Shown: positions 9,416-21,067, counted from the stretch's first letter. The stretch is 42,765 bases of DNA from Nemertoderma westbladi (GCA_032718475.1 JAUCBJ010009016.1:1-42765), one strand, 5' to 3'. Notes: a model not told the origin generated them from the letters alone. Numbers and translations: made by a program.

Positions 9416-10979
9416 CCCTATTAGTACCGGGCTATAAAATGTTGTACAAATACCGGGGGGGGGGGGGGTCATATTGACCCCCCCTTTAAAAACTACAAAT
9501 ACTTACGAAAACGTCTGATTTTTTGTTTGTACGTAGGTATCACTTGTCTGGATCCGACCGAAAAAAAAATTTTCGAAAAAATGTACTGGGGGGGTTATAT
9601 TGCAGCACCAAAATTACAAGTAGTGCACAATTTTCACCAAATTTGAAAGTTACATTTTCGGCTAATTATTTTTCAATACAGGTTTCTTCTGGGGTGCAAA
9701 ATACATTGGAAAATATAAAAAAATGATATGATTACTATAAATGGCTGTTTAGTCCTCTCTGCGTAGGAAAAAAATGAAAAAAACAAGTAACCAGCACTTT
9801 TCAGTTAGAACACAAAATTTTTAATTCACTTATACGATGCTATAAATTCACATTTTCAGGTTTTCGAGGGCGCTGATTCTAATGGAATACATTTCTAATA
9901 TGCCAGATCATTGCTACTTGTATTTTTCGGCGTAATTTGGCAAATTTTGGTGCTAGCACCAAATTTCGTACCCATCACCAAAAAGTACAAGTTTGCGATG
10001 TCCAGTGCTGTTTTTCTTGATTCCATCGGATTCAGGACCCACATAAACCCGTATAACGCAAGAAACAAGGTGATACTATCTACTTATCAATTTGCATATT
10101 TTCCAAAATTTGGTGCTGGCACAACAATTTTCACCCACCGGCGAAAAATACAAGTTTGAGAACTCTTATGAAATTTTTACTGATTCCATTGAATTCAGAA
10201 CCATCACAAACCCGTATAGCGCAAGAAACAAGGTGACACAATCAATTGATATATTTTATGGTTTCAAAATTTGGTGTTAGCACCACATTTTGCACCCACA
10301 TCCGAAAAATACAAGTTTGAGATGTTTAGTTCGATAATTATATATTCCATTGAATTCAGAACAGCCGTAAATCTCTAAAACGCAAGAAATAAAATGTCAC
10401 AAGCAATTTTATCTATTAAATGGATTTTCAAAATTTCGTGCTAGCACCAAAATTTGCACACAGTCTCACCGAAAAATACAAGTTTGATACGCTTGGTGCA
10501 ACTCGTATATATTTCATCGAATCCAGAACCCCAAAAAACCCCAATTGCGTAAAAAACAAGTTTCAAACAATCAATTTACAAAATTGACATATTTCAAAAT
10601 TTGGTGCTGCCACCAAAATTTAGCACCCACCGAAAAAAACAAGTTTGAAATTTCTAAATCAATTTATATGAATTCCATCCAATTTCTAACACCAAAAAAC
10701 CGGTGTAAATCAAAAATAGAGATGTTACAATTCATATTTAATGAAATGTAATTTTCAAAAAACGTCTCAAAAAAAGTGCCAAAAGTAGGGTTAAAAAATG
10801 GTGCTATAACTCGAAAAGTACCCAATATTTTTGAAAACGGTTTTCACTGCTAGGAAGACAATAGATTTTTAGGAAAAGTCATAAAATTTCAGATTCCCAA
10901 CTGCGTTTGTTTCAGAATTATAATAAAAAAACCACGGGATGGGTCATATTGACCCCCCCCCCCCCCGGGTTTAATAGGG
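9416..10979 (+). mobile_element. Complete 1564-bp piggyBac-like non-autonomous element (copy 1)
   Basis: Termini are CCCTATTAGTACCGGG and, at the right, CCCGGGTTTAATAGGG, an imperfect inverted repeat. The target TTAA is duplicated at 9412-9415 and 10980-10983. Removing the element restores the satellite word CATTTAAGTGGCTCAAATG, so both boundaries are certain. Each end has a subterminal palindrome around GGGTCATATTGACCC next to G or C runs. TTAA targeting with a CCCT terminus is typical of piggyBac-type transposons. No transposase ORF is present, so mobilisation in trans is inferred. The interior has five modules of about 162 bp. Strand is arbitrary. Confidence 0.9.
9941..10760. repeat. Five internal modules of about 162 bp inside the TTAA element
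   Basis: A palindrome-headed motif, TTTGGTGCTAGCACCAAA and variants, recurs at about 9941, 10104, 10265, 10430 and 10595. Each is followed by CGAAAAATACAAGTTTGA (about 9978, 10141, 10302, 10470, 10631), then an ATTCCAT(T/C)GAATTCAGAACC-type word and CGCAAGAAACAAGGT. Spacing is 161-167 bp, so this is a diverged tandem array within the element. Confidence 0.85.
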
Positions 10980-11256
10980 TTAAGTGGCTCAAATGAGACA
11001 TTGTCTTAAATGGGCCACTTCCTTTTAAATGGCCCTTACGAACATTGGCTACTCACTACTGATGGCTATTTTATATTTAAGTGGCTCAAATGAGACATTG
11101 TCTTAAATGGGTCACTTCCTTTTAAATGGCCCTTACGAACATTGTCTACTCACTACTGAGGGCTATTTTATATTTAAGTGGTTCAAATTGGAAAATGTCA
11201 TGAATGGGCCACTTCCTTTTAAATGGCCCTTAGGAACTTTGTCTAATGAGGGCCAC
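10980..11256. repeat. 90-bp satellite array, right block
   Basis: Continues the array after the element insertion. Three units with periods near 97 bp, lengthened by an extra CACTACT, decaying rightward (ATTGTCTTAA near 11000 and 11097, a variant near 11194). Confidence 0.88.
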
Positions 11257-11297
11257 AATCATTAATATAGGAATTGAATTGCCGTAATACAATACTT

Positions 11298-11354
11298 TAG
11301 ATAGTTAACAACATCCCCCCCCCCCCCCCCGGGGGGGGGGGGGTTGTTATCTAA
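11298..11354. repeat. Hairpin with a C16-G13 core
   Basis: A run of 16 C (11315-11330) directly abuts a run of 13 G (11331-11343). They are flanked by inverted TAACAAC / GTTGTTA and AGAT / ATCT arms. The result is a near-perfect foldback of pure G:C. It may be two element termini fused head to head, or a sequencing/assembly artefact. Confidence 0.7.
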
Positions 11355-11627
11355 GTGTAGCGCACCCAATTTGACTGAGGTGGAACCTGACAAAGACAAA
11401 ATTTTCACCCCTTTGCGAATCCCCTAGTTTCTAATACAAAAACATTCCTTGATTTTTAAGATATACAGAGATATGACCTAAAACACCTAAAACAAATAAA
11501 ACACCTAAAACAAATCCAAGGAAAACACATCCATGTTAGATTGTGTTCATATTGTACAGTTAAATTACATTAAATTTATTAATAGTGGCCCTAACAAAAT
11601 ATAAAAATGTAAAAAATGGCCCAAAAT

Positions 11628-14600
11628 TTACAAAATTACATTTCCTAAACTACACTCAGAGGTGTGACGTTGAATGTGGCTTCTACTAAAAAGGTCCGTG
11701 CTCCACTGGTAACTCATGAGGTTAGCAGTATACTGAGCAGTCTTACCTTTACTCATGTCCGTAACTACATTGGCTACATGTTCGCCGACGTAACTATGTG
11801 ACGATGCAGAGTTCAGGGTAGCGTATATACGCTTGCTCCCTCGGGTTCCGGTAATCTTTATAGGAATCACGCTAAACCCTTTCAATTGGTTCTGTGTGAG
11901 GAGTGTTATCGATGGTTGTTCCTCCCCCCCACATGCACGTAAAAGGTATCGTCTTCCTCCTCGTTCTCGTCCAATGATCCTGATTGATCCATACAGTCGG
12001 TGTAGAAGGTACGGATTTCACGCAGTGCGCGCTCCTTGTAAAGTGCGTCACATCTAGCCGCTTTATCGGGATGCTCTCGTCGAAAGCGTTTGGTCGGAGT
12101 ATGACTATTCGTGTGGAGTAACGCATCGTGGTTACGTCCACATAGAGGAGATGTATCGTCGTTTGGGCAGTCCTTATGGACGTGTCCAGCATGGTACATC
12201 TCCAACAAGAATCCAACGGGCGAATCTGGAGTCGTCTTTCTTCAACTCCTAACTCTCTAAAAGCGCGACATCCACGTAGTTTATGTCCGCTATGATTTCT
12301 GCCATTCCGTTCGCAGTATGGGCATCCCACAAAATCTGCTGGCAACTGTTGTCGTGGCTGTTTGGTGCCGTTAGGCATCAGAACTTTAGAAGTTTCCGTT
12401 AGGGTGGCATAAGTCACGGCTTTCGCGAGCGTCGGAAATGGTTTGGTCCGATTCGGCGCAGCTATAGCTATTCCTTCTGCTGCTATATGGTGGTCAGTGT
12501 AGTTAGACCTGGTCTCAACCACAGCCTCTCGCGAAATCAATTGGTAAACATCAGTGAGCTTCAATAGCCCACCGGCCTCTTCACGCTGGTACTCTATCCA
12601 TCGCCATTCTCAGCGTAACCGATGATGGAGTCTGCCGATTATGCTGATTAGAACTATCGGCACGTTGGCGTATTCTAGTTGTCCGATGGACTGTAAAGTC
12701 CCTATAGCGTTTTTGATTTCGTCCGCAAGTCGTAGAAGATTGATCGATTTCGAAATGCTTCTGCCTCTACAGAGGTCTTCTTTAATAGATTTAGCCATGG
12801 CTGCATAGAAAACAAGCGATCATATGCCAACTCGAAGGCATTCGGAACACCAATAAAGGTCTCCAATAATCGTTTCGGCTCACCAGACAGAACCTGGAGC
12901 AAGTAATTAACCTCTCCATCGAGGTGAAGGCACACTTAGCGATCTGGGACTCCACATAGTCTACCAGTGTATGCCAGTGTTTCGCGTTGCCAGAGAACTT
13001 CAGCGGTTGTTGTGCCGTGTCTGGCTGCAAACTTAGCAATCTCGTTAACTAAATCTAACTGTCCGCGTTCCTGTTCAGTTACGACGTCCAGTCATTCCCA
13101 TCCACGCGTTATTCATCGGTTGGAAAGATTAACGGGATTGTCTTCTCGATGGTTCGGAGTTTGTCTAGTCTCCTGTTCTCCCAGTGGTGGTCGATGTGTC
13201 CTAGGTTGTTCCAATTCCACACTGGTCCGTGATTGATCTGACGATGGAGCTTCAAGTCGCTCTTCAAGCTGAGCTAGTCAGTCCATTACAGGTCGCATTA
13301 TTTCGGCGAGTCTGTTGGTGCTAATCGTCTCAGTCGGTTGTAACACGGGTTTCTGGATGGGTGTTTCTCGTTGAGGATTGTCGATGTAAGGATTCCACGA
13401 TCTCTCCTCTTGTTTGTAATCATCCGCCGATCCAGTACGGAATATTTCCCGTTCCGTCGACTCCGAGTCACTAGATGAGTCACTGTCGTCGGGATTAGGT
13501 GGTTGATGAGTTTGCGTACACGTGTAGATTTCGTCGGTCACGTTCGCCTTTGTTCTACTTCCACGGTCCTTTGTCGTTCGGTAGGCTCGGAAGCCTTCCA
13601 CGAAGTCGTAGGTTTCAGTGTGTCTGGAATTAACCTCTGGGTACTACCTACAAGGTTTGTCTGTTGTCATTCGGTAGGCTCGCAAGCCTTCCGCGAAGTT
13701 ATAGGTTTCGTTGAACATTGTGTCAATGGTCGAGTAACACAGTCAGGTTTAATCGTAGTTGGTCTGTAAATGACTGGGTTCGCACAGCACGTCACAGTTT
13801 TAACTGGTAATGGCTTACTTACCTGTTTGACTGTCATAAACATAGGTTCGTCTCTGCCTACTAGTAAACTACGGCTTACTGTAGGTGGACTACTTACCTT
13901 ACCTGCTAAAATCGGCGATGACGTTGCTCGTGGATATGGAATGGACTCCGATATAACAAACCTGTTACTCCGGGTCGATCGTACTCCGATCTCCTTCGAT
14001 TTTACAACTATACTTGGTTTCATTGAAGTCATAGAGTTGAGCATGGGAATAACTTGGGGAAAACATTTGCAGTAATCCTCTACGAATTTTTCTCCTCGCT
14101 CAATCGCTCCAATATTTCCTTCGTCTATACGCTTTTGAATTTTGCAATGTCGAACCTCCAAGCGATCCAGGGCAGACAAGTCATGTTCAGCTCGAGACCT
14201 TATGGATCTATCTCTTGCGTCGAGTTCGAGATCCTCTTGCACGTTCGCTAACTCCTGCGATCTACGGTTTAGCCCAAATTGGAGTTTCATCTCCCTTTCA
14301 TGTCGGTTGGCCTCCTGTTGTTTCGCCGCTAACTCCACCTCCTGTACAGCTAAACGAGCTCTTATTTGTCGCGCCTTTAACTCGGCACGAGCTTCAGATG
14401 TTGCTTTCTTGCTGCGTTTTTCGCCGCAACTCGCGCTAACTCTTCAGCTGCTGCCTGTCGTGCTGTTGCCGCCGCGGCTGCTTCTCGCGCTATGTCTTCC
14501 TCCAGTCTCCGCACTTCCGAGGCTTCAAATTCGGCTTGAGCCTGGAGTTTTGCAATATTTGCTTCTTCTTTCCTTCGTTGTTTCTCACCCTCGATGGTGA

Positions 14601-15455
14601 TCTGTGCCATTTGTTGTTGCGCTTCATCCTCGGCGACTTGTTGTCGGTTTGCGACCTCCTGTTGTTGTCGAGTAATCACAGATGCTGTTCTACTAACGTC
14701 GCCAATTTCGCTCCATATGCTAACAAACAATCTATCCATTGGTGGAATTTGGTAGGCTCTCGAGCCTTCCGTAGTAAGAACTTCCATCATCCCTTGCATT
14801 TCGACTTCCGGTTCGTCGATCGGTACACCGCATCTATGAAGAAAATTGGTGAGCGTTTCCAACCTCCCATCTATCCAATATAGTTCTTCTGCCTCCTTGG
14901 GTTGTAACATTGCATCGGAACCTGACTCACCCATCAGTTGATCGAGTTGCTCTTGTTGAGTTAATTCTATAACCGACTTAAACTGGATGAGGATTTCTCT
15001 CGCACTTACCAACTTATCAATTATCTTTACTTGCGTAAAGTTGTCGGCACGCAACTCGGCGAGTTCCTGTAAATCTTTAAGTTTATCTACGGAGGCATGT
15101 ACCCTACTCTTTATTCTTACCTGTAAGTTATAGAAATCGTATCTCGACATCGGGGCGGTTAACTCACGTAAAATGCGAAAACCTTCTCCGAAGTTTCGAG
15201 TTATCTGGGCCATGTGTCCTCCTATACTCCTAATAACATTATCTTGGCTTCCAGCCAAACTTACCATGTCCGGTTCCCGCGATCTGGTCTGCGGGACGGT
15301 AAGGAAGTCTTCGATTCTGCCGACGTCGCCACTTGCGGCTTCCAGTATTTCCGTTTGCGGTACCGGCGATGCAAGCAGTGTAACATCGGTAGAATCTCTG
15401 GTCCTCCTTCTCGGTTCGTCTACTGTCGATCTGTCCGGGTCGCATGAGTCATAGT
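11628..15455 (-). pseudogene. Decayed Gag and protease of a second BEL/Pao element (BEL-2)
   Basis: Read from right to left, broken frames carry an Ala/Glu coiled-coil region (about 14380-14560, EEDIAREAAAAATARQAAAE), a DUF1759-like piece (LKFSGNAKHWHTLVDYVESQ, about 12960-13030), zinc-knuckle segments (CPYCERNGRNHSGHKLRGC and CGRNHDALLH, about 12120-12350), and a BEL-type protease start (IPIKITGTRGSKRIYATLNS, about 11800-11865). The protease shows ATLNSAS where the family has a D-S/T-G core, so the catalytic Asp is replaced by Asn. At least five frame changes or stops interrupt it. No reverse transcriptase or integrase follows; the copy ends near 11630. The N-terminal part lies beyond a LINE insertion, at 16208-16423. 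The domain order matches BEL-1, but the sequences differ, so these are two lineages. Confidence 0.75.
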
Positions 15456-16206
15456 CGGTACTACTAGGATCGGCATGCTGCATTGCAGCTGCATTTTTAA
15501 GAATGCTGTGCCGGCTTGTCAACAAAATTGCACCGCCACAACTCCCTATCACCCATGACATTTGCTAGATCATCCGGATCTTTAAGGCCAGTGTCCTTTA
15601 AGATGCATCTCAAGAAAGTCATGGGCTGTCCACCATGCTTATTCACTCCATGAGGCTGCCAAAGTACAAGATTATGCACTGGCTGGTCCTCACGACGAAA
15701 GCAATGTCCTGCAAAGCGGAGGCGATTTTGTTCTAGTGTCAAGCTTGGGGGAACCAATGAGACACCTCCAATGTTATATAGTGCCTGGTTGGAGATGTGT
15801 GCATTGTACTTGACACAATGAACCCGGTGTAGCATTCTTGTGAATGTGCCATCCAGAGATTTGGTGTCCTCAGCAGTTAGAGCGACGCATGGACTCCCGT
15901 AGAAGAGTACTGGAACTACTGCTGCTCTAAATAATCGGACCTTAATTTTCTGATTAATTCTCGGTGACTTCCAAATCCTGGAAAGCCTATTCAAGGCTGC
16001 CCATGCCTTTGGCAGCCTCATGGAGTGAATAAGCATGCTGGACAGCCCATGACATTCTTGAGATGCATCTTAAAGGACACTGGCCTTGAAGATGCGGATG
16101 ATCTAGTAAATGTCATGGGTGATAGGGAGTGGTGGCAGCGCAATTTTGTCGACAAGCCGGCACAGCATTCTTAAAAATGCAGCTGCAATGCAGCATACCG
16201 ATACTA
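15456..16206. mobile_element. Head-to-head pair of LINE-A 3' fragments
   Basis: 15456 to about 16003 is a minus-strand LINE-A 3' segment matching 32600-33136 of the long copy, including the C-terminal coding part (LRFAGHCFRRED). About 16005-16206 is a plus-strand segment matching about 32936-33130. Both outer ends are LINE-A 3' ends with TAC/TAG triplet tails, so the two fragments meet at their 5' ends. Because the segments overlap in LINE coordinates, simple twin priming does not fully explain the pair; two insertions or a foldback event are alternatives. It sits inside the BEL-2 gag remnant. Confidence 0.8.
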
Positions 16207-16207
16207 C

Positions 16208-16423
16208 TACTACTACTATGGTATGCAACGTATTGATTCCAGGACGTTTTGAGTTCTTTGATATTGAAGGAAATCGTAGTTTAATTGCACGTTTTTGATC
16301 CATTAATTTGGCTGATTTCTTCATATGTCGGCGCTGCACTGTCTGTTCTAGCTTACTTAAAAGTGTGTTAAGTTGGGAAACTACAGTATCACAGCTGCCT
16401 CCAAACTGATCATCCCACCCCAT
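16208..16423 (-). pseudogene. Probable N-terminus of BEL-2 Gag
   Basis: An open frame starts with ATG at 16421-16423 (MGWDDQFGGSCDTVVSQLNT), is Lys/Arg-rich, and runs into the LINE-A fragment at 16206. Its orientation and position fit the missing beginning of the BEL-2 gag on the other side of the LINE. The link is inferred from position; the segment has no domain of its own. Confidence 0.45.
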
Positions 16424-16554
16424 CAGCTTCAGTTTAATTTAACCATAAATTGTCTGTTGGACTTTGTCTAATCACATAATAACAATTAATTTAATTAATT
16501 AATCACATAATCGTGTTGTCTTCACTTTTCTGTTGATCAATCAATTATTGTGCA

Positions 16555-19500
16555 TTGTGTGTGATACATTACTTACTTATCTGTATTTTACCCAGTCTAG
16601 GGTTCACCAATATTTTATCTCGCCCCCCCATTCCAACCATTGTGTTTCCGGCAACCACCCCTCATCCCCCACCATTCGATTCACCATTAACTTCAATTGA
16701 ACCAACACAGTGTGAACCAGCCAAAACAACAAACCATTCCCAAATGGTTTCACCAACAGACGTTTACCCCGCTCAGCTCCCAGGAAACCCTCAACAGACC
16801 CACTCGTTTCTGCTGGCCCCATATTTGATCCCGACGGTACATACGAGCAACTTTCGCGAATTACAGCATCGCAGCCTCCTCCTTCATCTAAACTTTCACC
16901 AATGCCAAAGCCAAAGCACCAGCGCCAACACCACCCAACAATTTACACACGATCACACAGCCCCTAGAATCACAATCATCACCATCCAACAACCAGCCCC
17001 CAGTAGCTCATCCCAGTACTCCAATACTCCCAACTGTCCTGTCTGCAACACTCCATTCAGACGGAAATGGCTAATCCAATGCAGTTCATACCTCAAACAG
17101 TTGCATGGATCTTGTGTGACCCTTACCAAAAAGGCCCTTGACAAGGACCCTTCCCAAATTCATCTTTGACAATGAGGCATTGCAAGCAGGTACCCAATCT
17201 CATCAATAAGGAAGGTGAGGCACACCTCCCACCCCTACCTGTTCTCAAAGACATTACCTCTGATTCCTTCCTTTATGTGTTTGATGTCCTATCCCGGATC
17301 AGGACCCTCAATTGTATTCCACGTGGTGCCAGACTCAGACCAGCAACAACGTATACGCACCTTTGTGATGTACTCGCACTTGACAACAGCCCAGAAAATT
17401 GGCTCAGACTTCTTGCATTCTCTTTTGCACTTCGAGTTCCTTCACAAGGCCATTGCCTGAGGAGAGGACCTAAGGCAAGAGGACAACCTATAGAATCACT
17501 TACCACTAAAGTTAAGGAACAAATTGCGGAGTTCGAGGACCTAGCTAAATCTACAGAGCCATTCACCCTTCCATACCAGAGCCAGCCAACATCGCATTCG
17601 GAACGTAAATCGAAGCTGACCGATCCCGACAGCCAACAAGGAAAGTTAATATTAGCAAAGATCGAAGAAGGTAATGTTAAGGCGGCAGCTCGCTTAGCCA
17701 CTTCCACAACCACGATTACACCTCCGACTGAGGAAACCCTAAGAGCCCTACAGTCTCTCCACACAACCCGCCCATCTGAGGACCTTGGGGGAGTACCCGC
17801 GATTGAGTCAATTCTTGAATCTCGAAGTCAATTAGGTTCTTCCCAAATGGATCTGCAGTAGGACCTGATAACTTGAGGCCTCAGTTTTTCAAGGATATGG
17901 TATCTTCACCAGCAGGCGATGGTGCTTTGAGTTGTCTCAAAGCCACTACTGCAGTGGCCAACCTGATGATTAAAGGCGTAGTGCACAAGGTAGTTCTCCC
18001 ATTCCTTTACGGCGCTCGGCTTTGTGCCTTCACAAAGCCATTAGGGGGTATCCGGCCGATTGCAGTAGGTTGCACCTTATGTTGTCTCACAGCCAAGACA
18101 GGCTGTACAAGGAAGACAGGACAGAATCCGGACTTAAACTAGGTCCCCACCAGCTTGGATTTGGGACACCACGAGGTGCCGATGCAGCGGTCCATACTTC
18201 AAGGCGATTCTTGAGCGAGTCCACCGACGAGGTGATCATGGTGTAGATAGACTTCTCTACTTAATAACCTCCCACCCCTCTACAACTTCGCATACCAGTC
18301 GTATTCAAAACCAACTCACCTATTCTTTAGAGGCTCTATAATCCCGTCGGATAATGGGGTGCAGCAGGGTGATCCCCTTGCATCCCTTTTTTTTTAGCAG
18401 CGATACAATTGAGCTGGTTGACAGTCTTGATTCTCCACTGAATGTCTGGTTTCTCGATGACGGATCATTGGGAGGGACAGTCGAGGAGGTCGGAGCCAAT
18501 TGAGGAGAATCATCGAGGAGGCTGCCAAGTTGGGCCTAGTGATCAAGGCATCAACGTGTGAAATGATATTCAGTAAGCACTTCCCCGACAGTGATGCAAC
18601 TTCTAGCTTATTCGAATCCATCACCCCAGGCATTAAGGTGCAGGAGCGTTCGAAATCGTCACTACTCGGTGCACCACTCGGTGATTTTGTCCCTAGAGAC
18701 TGCGCTACAGACCAAGATATCTGAACTCGGTAGACTAGAAGAGCGTCTTCAGCTTCTGAGTGCACACGAGCCCTCTATCTGCTTAGGCACTGCTTTGCAA
18801 TCCCTAAGTTTATGTACCTCCTACGCTGTGCACCAGCCTTCAGATCGCACCAGCTGGATGATCTTGACCGAGCCATCCAGCAAGCACTTGAAGTAGCAAT
18901 CAACTTGGATCCAATCAGCTCTTCCCATTTCTATGGGGGGCCTGGGAGTCAAGAGTACGAGGGACGTCGCTATACCTGCCTTCTTGGCTTCTGTCTACGG
19001 ATGCAGTCCCCTACTCCATTCTCTCTTGCCCACCAGTTTGATTAGCATTGAAGATCCACTCCTCTGCATTGCGATTGACGACCTTCCCAAAGACTTCATA
19101 CCACCTACCAACCGTGCCATTCAGAGGAACTGGGACACCCCACTTTGCATAGAGCGCCGTGATGACCTCATCAATCGAACATCAACTTCAAAGGATAGGG
19201 CACAACTGCTAGCGACGAAATCGGATCATTCTGGCGACTGGCTGCAGGCACTCCCAGTATCAGCGCTAGGACTTAGGCTCAACGACGATGAGCTATGCAT
19301 AGGATCCACCTCGGTAGCCCCATACGTGAAGAGCATTCCTGTAGAGGTTGTGGGGTGTTGGTGGACAGGAGCAGAACCAGGTGCCTCAGCTGTCTCCATA
19401 ATTATGGAAAATACACCCGTCACGCTGAGGCCAATGACATAATACACCGAGACATCTCATCAGCAGGTGTTTCCTCCACACTAGAGCCCCGCAGCCTAGC

Positions 19501-19905
19501 CATGGATGGCAAGAAACCAGATGGAGGGACATTGGGACCCTAGTCTTCAGGCCGCCTACAAGTGTGGGACTACACCTGTCATGATACATTGGCCCAAACG
19601 TATGGGCGCTGGAAACGCTGGAATAGCAGCAATGATCGCCAAATCAACCAAAGGCACTAAGTATGCAGACCTGCAACACGACTATATATTCCATACCATT
19701 GCGACAGAAACCCTGGGACCGGTAGAAGTCGAAGGCACAGAAACACTTCGCGATATAGGGCGCAGGATCAGCAATCGGACAGGGGAACCCCATTCCACTG
19801 CATACCTATTTCAACGCCTTTCAATAGCCACCATCCGAGGGAATGCAGTAGCAGTTCTTGGCACCCTCCCCAGTCAGGCTAGCTTGGACGAGGTCTTCCT
19901 TATCT
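16555..19905 (+). pseudogene. Decayed non-LTR retrotransposon with restriction-like endonuclease-type C-terminus
   Basis: Successive plus-strand frames read as one element broken by several frameshifts and stops. Order seen: a Pro/Thr/Ser-rich N-terminus; a PHD-like Cys/His cluster starting CPVCNTPF (about 17035-17135); a linker; reverse transcriptase blocks GGIRPIAVGCTL (about 18045) and NGVQQGDPL (about 18355); the catalytic box WFLDDGSLGG (about 18447), using FLDD rather than the usual F/YADD; a Cys-rich motif with CRGCG (about 19330) whose His appears lost; and LEPRSLAMDGKKPDGG followed by VWDYTC (about 19480-19575). That last part fits the KPD-x(12-15)-D pattern of PD-(D/E)XK nucleases in R2-type LINEs. 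The family is known to me from animal genomes by its conserved C-terminus; exact clade is not claimed. No apurinic endonuclease domain is seen. Confidence 0.7.
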
Positions 19906-20116
19906 GAAACCTCCTTCACTCTGTCACCACTCCGTCTATCCTTCTTTACCACCACCTAGTCTCTTAATCTATATTCTTGTCCCAACTGAGCCAATCAGCA
20001 GTCTCCGGTCGTCATTCTCATTGTAATTATTCTGTGCAATCGTTTATTTATTCTACCCCTTGGTAGAATTATTATAAATATGTTTGGTTTACATTCTTTG
20101 TTTATCGAATATAATA
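19906..20116 (+). other. Probable 3' untranslated region of the preceding LINE
   Basis: CT-rich then AT-rich sequence after the last coding block, containing a small CTACCCCTTGGTAG hairpin near 20055. It ends at the TTAA (20117-20120) where another element begins. No poly(A) tail is evident. Confidence 0.4.
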
Positions 20117-20120
20117 TTAA

Positions 20121-21000
20121 CCCTATTACCACTGGGGTGTTTTGACCATTAGCACCACTGGGGGGGGGGGGGGGGGGCGATTCGGCCAACCCACTATATT
20201 TTTGTAATCGTCCAATGAAATCCTACACAATTTGGGCTGTTGGTGAAACAACTATCGATGAACACTACCAAACCTTAAAAAGTTAAAATCTCATAAGCAG
20301 GAAATAATAATTTTGATGAAAAATAAAAGTAGTCCCAGGACAAAATTACAAAATTTTTCGTTCTCTAAAAACTAATAGTGTGGCAGTGTTGGCAAGATTT
20401 AGTAGGTTTTTCAAGACGCTGAATCGAATGTGATTATATTCCATTTCCAAGAATTGAAGTGGATGCTATTTTTCGTGCACCTAAGAAGTGGGCGTGGCAC
20501 TTCAAATTTTGAAAAATTAGATATTTAGAAAATGCCCGTAATTTTTTATTTCAACGCATCATTATAGGTTTTCTGGGCCGCTGAATCGATTGAAAGTAAT
20601 ATAGAAGCCGTAAAAAGTTCTGTGGGGTCTATACTGGAAATGAGTCGTGAGACATTCTTTTCTATTTTTCGTACTTGTTGCAGAAATAACAATATTTTAT
20701 TTTCTTCAATACTAGCTAGATATTTCACTTTTCACTTTTCACTGATAAATAAATAAAGATAAGCCAACTTTACTATGGATATTTATAATAATAATACGAT
20801 TTGTTGGTATTTTTAAAAACACTAGCTACTGTACCACCACTTTTATGAATACACTAACTACCATTGTAAACACTAGCTACCACAAAAATATTTATCATGT
20901 AATGAGTCCAAAATATGTTCCAGAACATAAATCACTAGCCAAAACAGCTATAAAACAGCCATACAAAGGCAGAATAATGGTGACACGGGTTACATTTAGC
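20121..21000 (+). mobile_element. TTAA element, second subfamily (right end not found)
   Basis: Starts CCCTATTACCACTGGGG after TTAA at 20117-20120, with an 18-base G run at 20161-20177. The interior shares the words TTTTTCAAGACGCTGAATCG (20404-20424) and GGTTTTCTGGGCCGCTGAATC (20566-20590) with the elements at 8533 and 9416. A C run near 21001-21017 may mark the right part, but I see no matching inverted terminus, so the end coordinate is approximate. Non-coding. Confidence 0.5.
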
Positions 21001-21067
21001 CCCCCCCCCCCCCCCCCAGTAAAATTTAATGAAATTAATAAGATGGCAAACAACGAAAAGATCCTAA

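Noticed and set aside
9412-9435. Telomere-like CCCTAT repeats
   Set aside because: CCCTATTA occurs once per element terminus and is not tandem; it is a transposon end.
14377-15561. BEL-2 Gag starting at the ATG near 15561
   Set aside because: The first codons come from the LINE-A fragment; real BEL-2 sequence begins at about 15455.
15456-16206. Simple twin-priming inversion
   Set aside because: The two LINE-A segments overlap in element coordinates and both include the 3' end, which twin priming of a single insertion would not give.
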